Positions 1 to 9,426 of a stretch of 64,000 nt of DNA are shown piece after piece (within the stretch, counting starts at the first letter, position 1; each line of letters begins with the position of its first letter). The DNA is from Polaribacter batillariae. Its GTDB lineage: Bacteria > Bacteroidota > Bacteroidia > Flavobacteriales > Flavobacteriaceae. Location of the stretch: positions 1,860,001-1,924,000 of the forward strand of contig NZ_CP071795.1 of NCBI RefSeq assembly GCF_017498485.1. Reading direction: 5' to 3'. The translations under genes and the position numbers were made by a program. The notes beneath the pieces were generated by a model, which had not been told where the DNA came from, made no database searches, and saw only the letters and a program-made list of their open reading frames with translations.

Positions 1-61
1 TTTTTTATAAGCGACTAGGTATAAATTGTTCTTGAATCGTCTTTATTTATATACCGATTTC

Positions 62-1170
62 ATGAACAAGCAATTACTACATAAATACCTTAAAGGAACG
101 TCTTCACCAGAGGAAACAAAATGGGTAGAAGAGTGGATTCTTCAATCCAAAGAAAACACGTCTTATTTTAACCAAATTAAGACTGAGTTTATAATAAATA
201 CTTTTGAAAATACATCTAAAGAAGTTTCCGTTAACAAATCTTATCAGGTTTTTAAATCTAAACACATCAAACCAAAATCAGTTAAGTCAAGACATTATGT
301 TTCTGTTTTAAAATATGCCGCTGTTTTCTTGATTCTTCTAACCTCAAGTTATTTTATTTATATAAATCAATCAAGAACTAAAGAATTCATCATTCCAGAT
401 AATGTTGTAACGCTTGAGTTGCAAGATGGAACCAAGAAAATTATTGATGAAGAGGGAACACTTATAATTTTAGGTAAAAACAAAAAAGTTTTAGGAAAGC
501 AAGAAGGAAAACAACTTATATATAAAAAGGGAGATCTCAAAAGGAGTTGGCATATAATACACTTAATGTGCCTTATGGAAAAACTTTTGAATTAAGATTA
601 TCTGATGGAACAGTAGTTCATTTAAATGCAGGCTCTTCAATAACATACCCTGTGGAGTTTATTGAAGGAAAAAACAGGCAAGTTTCCATTACAGGCGAAG
701 CTTATGTAAATGTAACTAAAGATTCTTTGCACCCATTTATTGTAAGTTTGAATGATTTAAACGTTCGTGTTTTGGGAACACAATTTAATGTTTCGGCATA
801 TCCAGAAGATAACGTTTCTGAAATTGTTCTTGTCGAAGGTTCTGTGGCCATGTATGGTAAAAAAGAAAAATTCAATAAAGAAGCCTCTGTGCTTTTAGAA
901 CCGGGTTTTAAAGGGCGTTTTAATAAACAAAATCATGGCATAACTAAAAATAAGGTTATTACAAGTACTTATACCTCTTGGGTAAACGGTAAATTGGTTT
1001 TTAGAAATATGACTTTTGAAAACATCCTTAAAAAATTAGAAAGACATTACAATGTTAACATAGTAAACAAAAACAAAACATTATCCCAAAAGAAATTTAA
1101 TGCCAATTTTGGAAAAGAACCTCTCGCAAATGTACTAAACGAACTGAAGAAGTACTACGGAGTACAATAT
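62..1170 (+). pseudogene. FecR-family anti-sigma factor, frameshifted and 3'-truncated
   Basis: FecR proteins are inner-membrane anti-sigma factors that relay the state of a TonB-dependent (often SusC-like) receptor to an ECF sigma factor. I take the ATG at 62, in frame with an N-terminal cytoplasmic part, a single membrane segment near residues 94-112, and a periplasmic FecR domain. The FecR domain signature (NTLNVPYGKTFELRLSDGT, then LNAGSSITYP) lies in a different frame. Adding one G near 541-544 restores a continuous protein. Homology stops near 1170 (KKYYGVQY), just before the usual last strand of the C-terminal secretin/TonB-like domain, and reading continues into a phosphodiesterase tail. 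The sigma factor expected upstream lies outside the window and no SusC gene follows. The family call is confident; function is probably lost. Confidence 0.8.
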
Positions 1171-1722
1171 GGTATGCCAACCAAACACAAAATACCTACA
1201 TTAGAAAAAGTGCTCAAGTTGTGTAAAGATAAGATTCTTGTTTTTTTAGATAAAGGCTATGAGTATGTTCCGGAGGTTATGTTTATAGTGCAAAAATTAA
1301 ATATGCAAAATCAAATATTTTTTGAAGGCAAACATAATTACTCCACAATAAAATCACGATATGGCACAATGTTAAAGGATCGTAATTATATGCCCCGTGC
1401 AAAAGTAAATCGAGATACAGCAAAGTTTAAAAATTATGTGTTTCCGTTTTTAAAATCAGATGCTCGGATATTTATTTGTTCGGTGGATAGTGCTGAAGTA
1501 AGTTACGCAAAACCATTCATTCAAAAAATAAAGAGTAAAAACAAAAAAATTATGCTTACAACACTTTGGGGTAACACTTGTGCTGGCTATACAGATGATG
1601 CAGCTGTAAATAATCCAGAAGCTAATTGGGGAAAAGTCATTGATTTAGGAGCAGATTTAATTTGTACAGATAGACCCAAAATGCTATTGGAGTATTTAAG
1701 AAAAAAAGAACTACATAATTAA
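1171..1722 (+). pseudogene. Glycerophosphodiester phosphodiesterase, C-terminal fragment fused to FecR
   Basis: These 183 codons are the second half of a GDPD-family TIM barrel, which hydrolyses glycerophosphodiesters to glycerol-3-phosphate and an alcohol. Recognisable pieces are IPTLEKVLKL near its start, the DKGYEY segment, the TTLWGNTCAGYTDD region and the terminal TDRPKMLLEYL. The first half, with the catalytic HRG and ENT...E.D motifs, is missing, so it cannot be an active enzyme. It is read in frame with the preceding FecR fragment, with no start codon of its own near the join at about 1165-1185. The arrangement suggests a deletion that removed the FecR end, anything between (typically SusC/SusD genes) and the GDPD front half. 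Confidence 0.75.
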
Positions 1723-1838
1723 TAGCAGATTTAAATTACAAATAAGCATAATTAATTTATCAATTGCAAATAATGTAACCGTATATAAATCTTATAATTT
1801 AAAGATTTTTAATACTGACCTCTACTACAATTTACAAC

Positions 1839-1864
1839 AAAACCCTTGATTTTACAAGGGTTTT
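1839..1864. terminator. Intrinsic terminator hairpin, probably bidirectional
   Basis: A perfect 10-bp inverted repeat (AAAACCCTTG / CAAGGGTTTT) with a six-base loop lies between the FecR-GDPD remnant (plus strand) and the convergent M1 peptidase (minus strand). The A and T ends serve as tracts for either direction. The rest of 1723-1955 shows no gene. Confidence 0.7.
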
Positions 1865-1955
1865 ATGTTTTCGGAAGATGCCTAACAAACAAAAAACTTA
1901 CAAATTTTAAATATCTGTGAGGGCTTTAATTAAAATGTTATAAAAAAATCTTAGG

Positions 1956-3794
1956 CTATTTGTAAACGTTGTTCTCTAAATTAATATCTGCCATTAATTT
2001 ACTTTTATCTATTTCTACAGATTTTACTGTTTTAGAAGTTGTTAAAGAGTACGTTGGCATTGCCCAACCCCAAGCATCTAAAACTGTTGCTGTTGTTGGT
2101 TTATGACCTCTCATCATACGTAAAGGAATGTTAAAATTTTCTTTAGAACCATCTGTATAAATAACTTCTAAATCTATAGGCATTGGCATTTTTCCAATTC
2201 TTTCTAAAGTTATTGTTTTTCCATCTACAGATTTAATTCCGTAATCGATTGTGTGAATCGTTTGTGTCCATTCGTTTAAATACCAGCCTAAGTGAATTCC
2301 TGAAACTTTTTCCATAGAACGTTTTACATCATTTGGTGTTGGGTGCTTAAAACTAAAATCGTTAAAGTATTTTTTTAGACCTTTTGCAACATTTTCTTCA
2401 CCAATTATATACTCTAATTGAGACAAGAACATACTTCCTTTTACATAACTAGCAACACTGTAAGCTGTGTTTAAATTGTATCTATCTGCATGTGTTGTAA
2501 GTGGTTCTTCGATATTGTTATTTACTACGTAGTTGTAACCTCTGTAAGGACCCGCATTTGGGTTTCCTTTACCTTTCTTTAAAATTTCGTGAGTGGCTTT
2601 GGCAGAAATATAGCTTGTAAAACCTTCGTCCATCCATGGATGCTCACTTTCGTTAGAGGCTAATAAAAACTGAAACCAAGTATGTGCCATTTCATGTGCA
2701 GTTACGCCAAAAAGACTTCCAAATTTTCTTTCGCCTGTAATTAATGTGGACATTGCATATTCCATTCCACCATCTCCACCTTGTATTACAGAGTATTGTT
2801 TGTATGGATATTTGCCAATATGTTTGCTAAAATACGCCATTAATTCGGCTGTTGGTTCTTGCAAATCTTTCCAGTTTTTTAAATATTCTGCATCTAAGGT
2901 TTTTTTGTATAAGAAATGTAAATCGATACCAACTGGCATTTTTAAAATATCGTGATTATAATCTGGATCTGCAGCCCACATAAAATCGTGTACGTTGGGT
3001 GCTTTAAAATGCCATGTTAATTTGTTTGTATTTGGTACATTTAAAGGTTTCGATGTATCTTCATAACCATGACCAATTTCTTGCGGATTTTGTAAATATC
3101 CTGTTCCACCAACCACATAATTTCTATCAATCGTTAATTTTACATCAAAATTTCCCCAAACTCCATGAAACTCGCGAGCAATATAAGGTGGTGTATGCCA
3201 ACCTTCAAAATCGTATTCTGCCATTTTTGGATACCATTGAGACATCGATAAAGCAACACCTTCTTTATTATTTCTTCCAGAACGCCTAATTTGAACAGGA
3301 ACTTGTGCCTCGAAATCCATATCGAAAGTTACACTTTCTCCAGATTTAATAGGTTTATTTAGGGTTACTTCTAAAATTGTACCCACAGTTTTATAAGAAA
3401 CTGCAGCCCCATTTTGTTTTAAAGAATTTACTTTTATATAACCAATTTCATTAGGTTGCAACTTGCTAATTCTATCTCTTACTCTTCCATCTGGGTCTTT
3501 AATGTTTAAAGATCTTACATCCATTTGAGAGCCTGGTTGAAATGCATTAAAATACAAGTGGTAATATACTTTGTCTAATTCGTCTGGAGAATTATTTGTA
3601 TAAACAGCTTTTTGTATTCCTTTGTATTGATAGTTGTTTACGTCCATATCAATATCCATCTTATAATCTATATGCTGTTGCCAATATGTGGTAAACTTTG
3701 CACTGTTTTTATCTTTAGTATTATGCACTTCTTTAGAGTTTGCACAAGAGGTTAACAACAGTAAGAAGCTCCATAAAAAGAGTAATTTTTTCAT
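1956..3794 (-). CDS. M1-family metallopeptidase (aminopeptidase N-like) lipoprotein
   Basis: This is a zinc aminopeptidase of family M1, expected to trim peptides outside the cytoplasm. The N-terminus is a lipoprotein signal (hydrophobic stretch then LLTSC, Cys17). The zinc site is HEMAH near residue 365, with the third ligand Glu exactly 18 residues after the second His (WMDEGF). A GGMEYA segment about 20 residues before it corresponds to the substrate-binding GxMEN motif. At 612 residues it is shorter than E. coli PepN, in line with the many Bacteroidota M1 lipoproteins that keep the N-terminal beta domain and catalytic domain. It follows the S8 peptidase gene on the same strand, but a terminator hairpin separates them. 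The actual substrate cannot be read from the sequence. Confidence 0.92.
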   Translation of the reverse strand: MKKLLFLWSFLLLLTSCANSKEVHNTKDKNSAKFTTYWQQHIDYKMDIDMDVNNYQYKGIQKAVYTNNSPDELDKVYYHLYFNAFQPGSQMDVRSLNIKDPDGRVRDRISKLQPNEIGYIKVNSLKQNGAAVSYKTVGTILEVTLNKPIKSGESVTFDMDFEAQVPVQIRRSGRNNKEGVALSMSQWYPKMAEYDFEGWHTPPYIAREFHGVWGNFDVKLTIDRNYVVGGTGYLQNPQEIGHGYEDTSKPLNVPNTNKLTWHFKAPNVHDFMWAADPDYNHDILKMPVGIDLHFLYKKTLDAEYLKNWKDLQEPTAELMAYFSKHIGKYPYKQYSVIQGGDGGMEYAMSTLITGERKFGSLFGVTAHEMAHTWFQFLLASNESEHPWMDEGFTSYISAKATHEILKKGKGNPNAGPYRGYNYVVNNNIEEPLTTHADRYNLNTAYSVASYVKGSMFLSQLEYIIGEENVAKGLKKYFNDFSFKHPTPNDVKRSMEKVSGIHLGWYLNEWTQTIHTIDYGIKSVDGKTITLERIGKMPMPIDLEVIYTDGSKENFNIPLRMMRGHKPTTATVLDAWGWAMPTYSLTTSKTVKSVEIDKSKLMADINLENNVYK

Positions 3795-3825
3795 ATGTAA
3801 ATTATTTAGTTTGCTATAAAAATAA

Positions 3826-3853
3826 AAAACAGCGATGTAATTATCGCTGTTTT
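3826..3853 (-). terminator. Intrinsic terminator after the S8 peptidase gene
   Basis: An 11-bp perfect stem (AAAACAGCGAT / ATCGCTGTTTT) with a six-base loop sits four bases beyond the stop of the S8 peptidase. On the minus strand it is followed by a T-rich tract, so it should end that transcript before the M1 peptidase gene. Confidence 0.75.
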
Positions 3854-3857
3854 CTAA

Positions 3858-5573
3858 TTATTTCTTTCCGTTTACAATTCTATCTGCCATTTTTAAAGCA
3901 TTGTAAGCGTTTACAATTCTACCAGAAACCGATAGTTCTGAAAACGGTACTTTCTCGCCATCTGGTTTTTCTCTTGATTGAGATCCTGGTTTGATAACAT
4001 CGAAATTAATTTTAATTCCAGAGTTCATTAAAATATGTTTTACTTGGCTTGCAGATAGTTGTGGGTAATAAGAACGAACCAAAGCTGCAACACCTGCTGC
4101 AGAAGGCGCTGCCATAGAAGTTCCACTATTAAATGCGTATTTATCTGCTGGCATTGTCGCATAAATATCTACTCCTGGAGCAAAAACATCTACATTCTTT
4201 TTTCCGTAATTAGAAAAAGAGGCTGGTAAGTTTTCGTTATAATTTAAACTCATTGCACCAACGGTTAGTACATTGTCTGAAATTTCGTTAATTAAATCGT
4301 CGGAATCGTTTGGGTATGTTCTTATTTCATCGATATTATTACCATCGTTTCCAGCCGCGTTTACGATTAAAACATCGTTTTTTGCTGCGTATTTAATCGC
4401 ATCATAAACCCATTGTTTGTGAGGCGAATATGGTTTTCCGAAACTTGTATTAATTACTTTTGCGCCATTATCTACTGCATATCTAATTCCTAAAGCAACA
4501 TCTTTATCGTGCTCATCTCCATCTGGAACAACTCTTACAGCCATAATTTTTACATTATTGGCAACTCCATTTACACCTTTGTTGTTGTTTCTAGAAGCTG
4601 CAACAATACCTGCAACATGTGTTCCATGGCTTTCTAATTCTTTAGACCCAATTACGTTGTTGTTTCCATAATTTGTATCTGTAATATCGTTTAAATCGTC
4701 TCCCATAGATTGACGAGCGTTAAAGTCTAAATCGTAGCTTTTAGAGGCTTCTTTTCCTTTTTTATAGTCCATTAATTGCTTTTTATAGTTTAGCAATTCT
4801 TTTTCGGTAGCACCTCTACTTAAAAGGTTGGTAATGTCTGCAATTTTTGCAGCTAGTTTTGGATCTGTAGGTTTTGCATTCTTTAAATCGTCTATTGTAT
4901 AATTATCTTTTCCAAGAAAAGCTTTAACATCTTTAAAGTTTTGTTCTATTTGATTGATACGTTCTGCTGTTTGTGCTAAATTGATTAATTCTTTCTTGTG
5001 AGCTTCAACAGATTTTGTGTATTTTTCTTTTAGTTTTAAATATTGTTCAAATTCTGCTTTATCTTCTTCTGCAATTTCAGAAGCTTTTTTATTGCCGAAT
5101 TTATCCATTCCGTTTTTAACAATTCTTGTTAGTTCTAACTGGTCTGCATTTACAATTCTACCATCTTTGCTACCTAAGAAATTCCAACCATGTATATCGT
5201 CTGTAAAACCATTCTTGTCATCATCTTTATGGTTTCCAGCAATTTCTTTTGGGTTTGTCCAAACCACATCTTTTAGATCTTCGTGTTCTACATCTACACC
5301 AGAATCTGCAATGGCAACAATTACAGGAACTCCTTTTTTATTTTGAATAAATTGGTACGCTTTGTCGATACTCATTCCAGGAATAGAATCTGTTAACAAA
5401 TCTAAGTGACTCCACGTTTGTCTTTCAGGTTCTAATAATGCTGCTTTTTTCGCAGGAATATTAATACCATTATTTGTTCCACTAGGAACAGGAATTGTGG
5501 TTACTGAAGTTTTACAACTTGCTAAAAAAATACCAGCTGCAGCTGTAAAAATAATTGGTTTTAGTACTCTCAT
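3858..5573 (-). CDS. S8 family subtilisin-like serine peptidase, lipoprotein
   Basis: A subtilase with all catalytic elements visible: Asp in ADSGVDVEHEDL near residue 90, His in ESHGTHVAGI near 318, oxyanion Asn in NAAGNDG, and Ser in NSGTSMAAPSAAG near 485. The N-terminus is a lipoprotein signal ending LASC (Cys20), so the enzyme should be anchored in the cell envelope. The Asp and His motifs are about 225 residues apart, far more than in secreted subtilisins. The insert is charged and predicted helical (Lys/Glu/Asn-rich, about 110-270), a form common in Bacteroidota S8 lipoproteins. There is no obvious T9SS C-terminal sorting domain. It overlaps nothing and is followed by its own terminator. 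Confidence 0.93.
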   Translation of the reverse strand: MRVLKPIIFTAAAGIFLASCKTSVTTIPVPSGTNNGINIPAKKAALLEPERQTWSHLDLLTDSIPGMSIDKAYQFIQNKKGVPVIVAIADSGVDVEHEDLKDVVWTNPKEIAGNHKDDDKNGFTDDIHGWNFLGSKDGRIVNADQLELTRIVKNGMDKFGNKKASEIAEEDKAEFEQYLKLKEKYTKSVEAHKKELINLAQTAERINQIEQNFKDVKAFLGKDNYTIDDLKNAKPTDPKLAAKIADITNLLSRGATEKELLNYKKQLMDYKKGKEASKSYDLDFNARQSMGDDLNDITDTNYGNNNVIGSKELESHGTHVAGIVAASRNNNKGVNGVANNVKIMAVRVVPDGDEHDKDVALGIRYAVDNGAKVINTSFGKPYSPHKQWVYDAIKYAAKNDVLIVNAAGNDGNNIDEIRTYPNDSDDLINEISDNVLTVGAMSLNYNENLPASFSNYGKKNVDVFAPGVDIYATMPADKYAFNSGTSMAAPSAAGVAALVRSYYPQLSASQVKHILMNSGIKINFDVIKPGSQSREKPDGEKVPFSELSVSGRIVNAYNALKMADRIVNGKK

Positions 5574-5588
5574 CTCTCTTGTCTATAA

Positions 5589-6428
5589 TTAAAATATATC
5601 TGTAAATTTATGTGTGTTTTTTAATCGTACACCTTTTTCTGTATGCTGTACAGTACAAATTTCGTTGTGTGCATCGTGTTCTAAAAAAAGGAAGTAATTA
5701 TTGTCTGCAGCTTCCTTTAAAAAAACTTCTTTTTCTTTAAGGGTTAGCAAAGGTCTGGTATCATACCCCATTACATAAGGCAAAGGAATGTGCCCAGTTG
5801 TTGGTAATAAATCTGCCATAAAAACAATGGTTTTGCCTTTGTAGGTTAGTTTTGGCAACATTTGTTTTTCTGTATGACCGTCCATAAACAAAACATCGAA
5901 ACCTATTTGATCTTTTGCATTTCTGTGAATAAAATGTAATTGTCCGTTTTCTTTTATAGGATTAATATTTTCTTTTAAAAACGACGCTTTTTCTCTTGGG
6001 TTTGGTTCTGTTGCCCATTTCCAATGCTTATCATTAGACCAAACTTTCGCATTTTTAAAAGCCGGAATTAACAAACCGTCTTTGTTTCTTTCGATAACTC
6101 CTCCACAATGATCGAAGTGCAAATGGGTTAGAAAAACATCTGTAATATCGTCTTTATGAAACCCAAGTTTTGCTAAAGACGTTTCTAAAGAAAAATCGCC
6201 AAACAGGTAATAGTATCCAAAAAATTTATCTGATTGTTTCGAACCCAAACCTGTGTCGATTAAAATTAATCGATTTTTATCTTCAATAAGCATGCAACGC
6301 ATACTCATGTCTATTAAATTGTTGGCATCTGCAGGATTCGTTTTTTGCCAAATTGTTTTTGGAACGACGCCAAACATGGCGCCTCCATCTAACTTAAAAT
6401 TTCCTGTTTCTATGGGATAAATCTTCAT
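5589..6428 (-). CDS. MBL-fold metallo-hydrolase
   Basis: A metallo-beta-lactamase fold protein of 279 residues without a signal peptide, so probably cytoplasmic. The dinuclear metal site shows as HLHFDHCGG near residue 104, with a later MDGHTEKQ His, a MADLLPT Asp and a C-terminal EHDAH His. This layout resembles the AHL-lactonase-like/YtnP branch of the family (hydrolysis of lactone or ester substrates), but that assignment is only by general resemblance. It begins 15 bases upstream of the S8 peptidase on the same strand and may be co-transcribed with it. No substrate can be named from the sequence. Confidence 0.85.
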   Translation of the reverse strand: MKIYPIETGNFKLDGGAMFGVVPKTIWQKTNPADANNLIDMSMRCMLIEDKNRLILIDTGLGSKQSDKFFGYYYLFGDFSLETSLAKLGFHKDDITDVFLTHLHFDHCGGVIERNKDGLLIPAFKNAKVWSNDKHWKWATEPNPREKASFLKENINPIKENGQLHFIHRNAKDQIGFDVLFMDGHTEKQMLPKLTYKGKTIVFMADLLPTTGHIPLPYVMGYDTRPLLTLKEKEVFLKEAADNNYFLFLEHDAHNEICTVQHTEKGVRLKNTHKFTDIF

Positions 6429-6573
6429 ACTATAAAACTAAAAATCATTAAAAATTATTTATAAAAATAAAAATTTAATGATCTATAAAATCGTAAAACA
6501 CAAACTCTTAAAATTTGCGACCTACAAAGATGAAGAAAATTTAATGATTTTCTGTTAAGAAATATCTAATACT

Positions 6574-6753
6574 TTAAGATGTATAACTAGGTTTTTTTGT
6601 GGTTTTACTAATTTTAATCTTACTTAAAAATTTCGATAGTTTTAAAATCAAAAAAACACTTAGTGCAAGCCCTGCAATTACCAATATTAATTGAATATCT
6701 AAAAAGTTTTCTGTTGTTGCAATAGAATCTGGTGGTAAAATTTGTAAAAACAT
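6574..6753 (-). CDS. Small single-pass membrane protein, unknown function
   Basis: A 59-residue protein with one clear membrane helix (about residues 19-39) followed by a short, very basic tail (KLSKFLSKIKISKTTKKP). I chose the ATG at 6753 instead of an in-frame TTG at 6783, because the TTG would fall inside a perfect -7 promoter box (TACTTTTG, 6781-6788) on the same strand. I do not recognise a family. It lies alone between the MBL hydrolase and pbpC. It could be a small envelope protein; it has no catalytic motif. Confidence 0.5.
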   Translation of the reverse strand: MFLQILPPDSIATTENFLDIQLILVIAGLALSVFLILKLSKFLSKIKISKTTKKPSYTS

Positions 6754-6780
6754 GGTTTGTAGCTTTAAAGATTGGTGTAC

Positions 6781-6788
6781 CAAAAGTA
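6781..6788 (-). promoter_or_regulatory. Flavobacterial -7 promoter box (TACTTTTG)
   Basis: On the minus strand this matches the Bacteroidota -7 consensus TAnnTTTG exactly and lies 27 bases before the ATG at 6753. It argues that the small membrane protein is transcribed and that its start is the ATG, not the upstream TTG. Confidence 0.5.
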
Positions 6789-6871
6789 CTAGAGACTAAA
6801 ATTAAAAATTTTATTTTTCGATAAATGGTCTTCTTATTTCGTTAAAAGGCCATTTGCTAACTTTAAACCAT

Positions 6872-9241
6872 TTACTCTTTTATAATTATTTCTTGCTGTA
6901 TTTCATTTCCTAAATTGTCGGTTACAGAAATGGTGTAAGTTCCTACTTTATATTTAATGGCTACATTATGAATCTCTTTTGTTGAAGTTATAAACTCGCT
7001 ATTTACATACCAAAACAACATTGCTTCTTTGTTAGAGTGTGCTACTTTTAAAATAAGTTCGTTCTTTTTTCCATCGAAATTTTTAGGTAAAAAAATGCTA
7101 CTTTTTTCTGTGGGATATATAAACTTCATCGTGTTTTTTGTTTCGCCCAAACAATCGTTTCTAAATTTTGGTAAGGGTTTGTAAAACGGATTATTTTCTT
7201 TGTAATAATACTCCATTAAAGGTGGTAACACAAACCAAGATTTTTGTTGTATGTGGCTCAAATTCTCACAAGAGGTATTTACTTGATAATTTTCTGAATT
7301 ACCTACATTTATAAGTATATGATATGGACAAGGAGCTGTTTTTAATCCTGAATTTTGAATAAATTCTTGTTTTTTTTCTTCACAAATCTCGGTTGCTCTG
7401 TAGCCACTTTTGGCACAAATTGCAACTTCGGTCATTTCATCAAAAGGTTTTTCGAACCAGTTAGAATTGGGCAATTTATCGAAAATATCGAACAAAATCG
7501 GCGCTGCTGTCTGTACACCCACCAAACCTGGTCTTCCTTCTCCATCTGCATTTCCTACCCAAACGCCCACCACAAAATCTTTGGTTGTGCCAATTGCCCA
7601 TGCGTCTCTAAAACCAAAACTTGTGCCTGTTTTCCATGCAATTTGTTTAGATGAATCGAAAAACTCCCAGTTTTCTTCGGAATTTGGTCTGTTAACCTCT
7701 TTTAAACTTTCGAAAGTTAAGTAAATGGAAGCTGCATCAAAAATTATTTTTTCGGGTATTTTTTCTCCGAAATCGACAGTCTTATCAGCAAAAAAAGTAG
7801 GCTCTAAAAATTCGTTTGTAAAATATCTGCTAGAGTTTTGGTTGTAATGATTTACTGTAGAAGCTAAAGAAGCGTAGCTTTTGCATAAATCCCACAAATT
7901 ACTTTCTGCACCACCCAAAGCCAACGTTAAGCCATAATAATTGGCATTGTTTCGAAGGTCTTTTAACTTTAGTTGCTGTAAATAATGATGAAATTTTTCC
8001 AATCCAAAATGCTGTAACATTCTAACTGTTGGCACATTTAAAGATCTCGATAATGCCATTTTTGCTGAAACTGCGCCAGCGTATTTTTTATCGAAATTTT
8101 CTGGTGTGTAACTTCCAAAATGCGTTGGAATATCTGCTACCAAAGTATTGGGTAACAGTTCTCCAGAGTCTAACATCGCTGCATATAAAAAAGGTTTTAA
8201 AACACTTCCTGTACTTCTGGGCTTATCGATAATATCTACGTCTTTTTGGTGTTTTTTGTCTGTTGGCGAATTGCCAACATAAGCTAAAACTTGTCTTGTT
8301 TTTACATCTAACACCAAAATAGCAATATTATAAACTCCGTTTTTACTTAAAACATTGTAATGATTTTTTACAATTTCATTTGCCTGATTTTGTAATTTTT
8401 GATTGATTGTTGTTTTTACAAACCTACCTTTATTTGTTTGATTGATTTTTTGCAACAAATGTGGTGCTATTTGCGGAATTGGATACGCTTTTTGAGGCAA
8501 TTCTTCGAGAATTGACAATTCGTACGTTAAAGAATCGATAATTTTTTTTACGAGTAACTTCTTTAACAATCGATTTCTTTTGGTTAATAATTTATGCTGA
8601 TTTTTTCCTGGATAAATTAAGTTAGGTGCATTTGGCAACACTGCTAAAGTTGCAGATTCTGCCCAAGATAAATCTGTAGATTTTCTATTAAAATACCGCC
8701 AAGAAGCAGCATCTAAACCCACAACATTTCCTCCAAAAGGTGCGTTTGAACTCCAAAAAGCAATAATTTCTTCTTTGCTTGCTCTTATTTCTAAACGTGT
8801 TGCCAAAATAAGTTCTTTCAACTTTTCGAAATAGGTTCTGTTTCTATTGTCTCTACTCAATCGAATAACTTGTTGCGTAATGGTACTGCCTCCTCTTTTT
8901 ACACTTCCTGCTTGTATATTCTGTTTTAAAGCTTTCAATATCGAAATCGGATTAAAACCAGGATGCTTGTAAAAATATTCGTCTTCAAACTGAATTAAAC
9001 AGGTTTTAAATTTCTGTGGAACAGAATCGTTTTTTGGAAATCGCCATTGACCATCTTCTGCTATTAAAGCACCCAATAATTGATTGTTTTTACTCGTAAT
9101 TACAGTTGATGTTGGTTTTGTAAACAACTCTTTTGGTAAACAAAAAACATAGAAAAGCAACAGAATAACAAAGAGTATTGTTTTCTTTTTGTGCTTTGCA
9201 ATAAGGGGTTTAAACCCTTTGTTATTGTTTATTTTTTTCAT
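6872..9241 (-). CDS. pbpC: Penicillin-binding protein 1C (bifunctional class A PBP)
   Basis: A 789-residue inner-membrane peptidoglycan synthase. After a membrane anchor (about residues 21-37) comes a GT51 transglycosylase domain with EDEYFYKHPGFN near 88 and RGGSTITQQ. The transpeptidase follows, with the catalytic STGSVLK tetrad near 345, SRSLN (SxN box) and WKTGTS (KTG box) near 540. The C-terminus carries the beta-sheet PBP1C-specific extension (biPBP_C). The gene lies directly downstream of a giant alpha-2-macroglobulin on the same strand. That pairing is conserved in many bacteria (pbpC-yfhM), where the macroglobulin is thought to guard the periplasm and PBP1C to repair wall damage. The intervening 185 bases are filled with palindromic repeats, so co-transcription is uncertain. 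Confidence 0.95.
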   Translation of the reverse strand: MKKINNNKGFKPLIAKHKKKTILFVILLLFYVFCLPKELFTKPTSTVITSKNNQLLGALIAEDGQWRFPKNDSVPQKFKTCLIQFEDEYFYKHPGFNPISILKALKQNIQAGSVKRGGSTITQQVIRLSRDNRNRTYFEKLKELILATRLEIRASKEEIIAFWSSNAPFGGNVVGLDAASWRYFNRKSTDLSWAESATLAVLPNAPNLIYPGKNQHKLLTKRNRLLKKLLVKKIIDSLTYELSILEELPQKAYPIPQIAPHLLQKINQTNKGRFVKTTINQKLQNQANEIVKNHYNVLSKNGVYNIAILVLDVKTRQVLAYVGNSPTDKKHQKDVDIIDKPRSTGSVLKPFLYAAMLDSGELLPNTLVADIPTHFGSYTPENFDKKYAGAVSAKMALSRSLNVPTVRMLQHFGLEKFHHYLQQLKLKDLRNNANYYGLTLALGGAESNLWDLCKSYASLASTVNHYNQNSSRYFTNEFLEPTFFADKTVDFGEKIPEKIIFDAASIYLTFESLKEVNRPNSEENWEFFDSSKQIAWKTGTSFGFRDAWAIGTTKDFVVGVWVGNADGEGRPGLVGVQTAAPILFDIFDKLPNSNWFEKPFDEMTEVAICAKSGYRATEICEEKKQEFIQNSGLKTAPCPYHILINVGNSENYQVNTSCENLSHIQQKSWFVLPPLMEYYYKENNPFYKPLPKFRNDCLGETKNTMKFIYPTEKSSIFLPKNFDGKKNELILKVAHSNKEAMLFWYVNSEFITSTKEIHNVAIKYKVGTYTISVTDNLGNEIQQEIIIKE

Positions 9242-9254
9242 ATTTGTGTATTCT

Positions 9255-9380
9255 CCTGCAAGGTTTCTAAAACCTTGTAGGTATTTTGTTTCCTGAAAGG
9301 TTTTAGCAACCTTAGGTATTTTGAGTTATACCTACAAGGTCTTTAAGACTTTGCAGGAATGTCTTTGAGACCTTGCAGGA
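9255..9380. repeat. Cluster of palindromic repeats (CCTxCAAGGTnTTnnnACCTTGnAGG type)
   Basis: Between pbpC and the macroglobulin gene are three complete and one partial copies of an imperfect palindrome whose arms read CCTGCAAGGT / ACCTTGTAGG (9255-9281, 9292-9316, 9330-9357, 9361-9380). A near-perfect further copy lies at 43636-43663. The unit is a REP-like hairpin of about 27 bases; the copies here have drifted. Apart from these repeats, 9242-9426 holds no gene. Confidence 0.75.
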
Positions 9381-9426
9381 TAGAATAATTTTGCAAGATC
9401 AAATATCTCAGAATAAAACATCTTCC

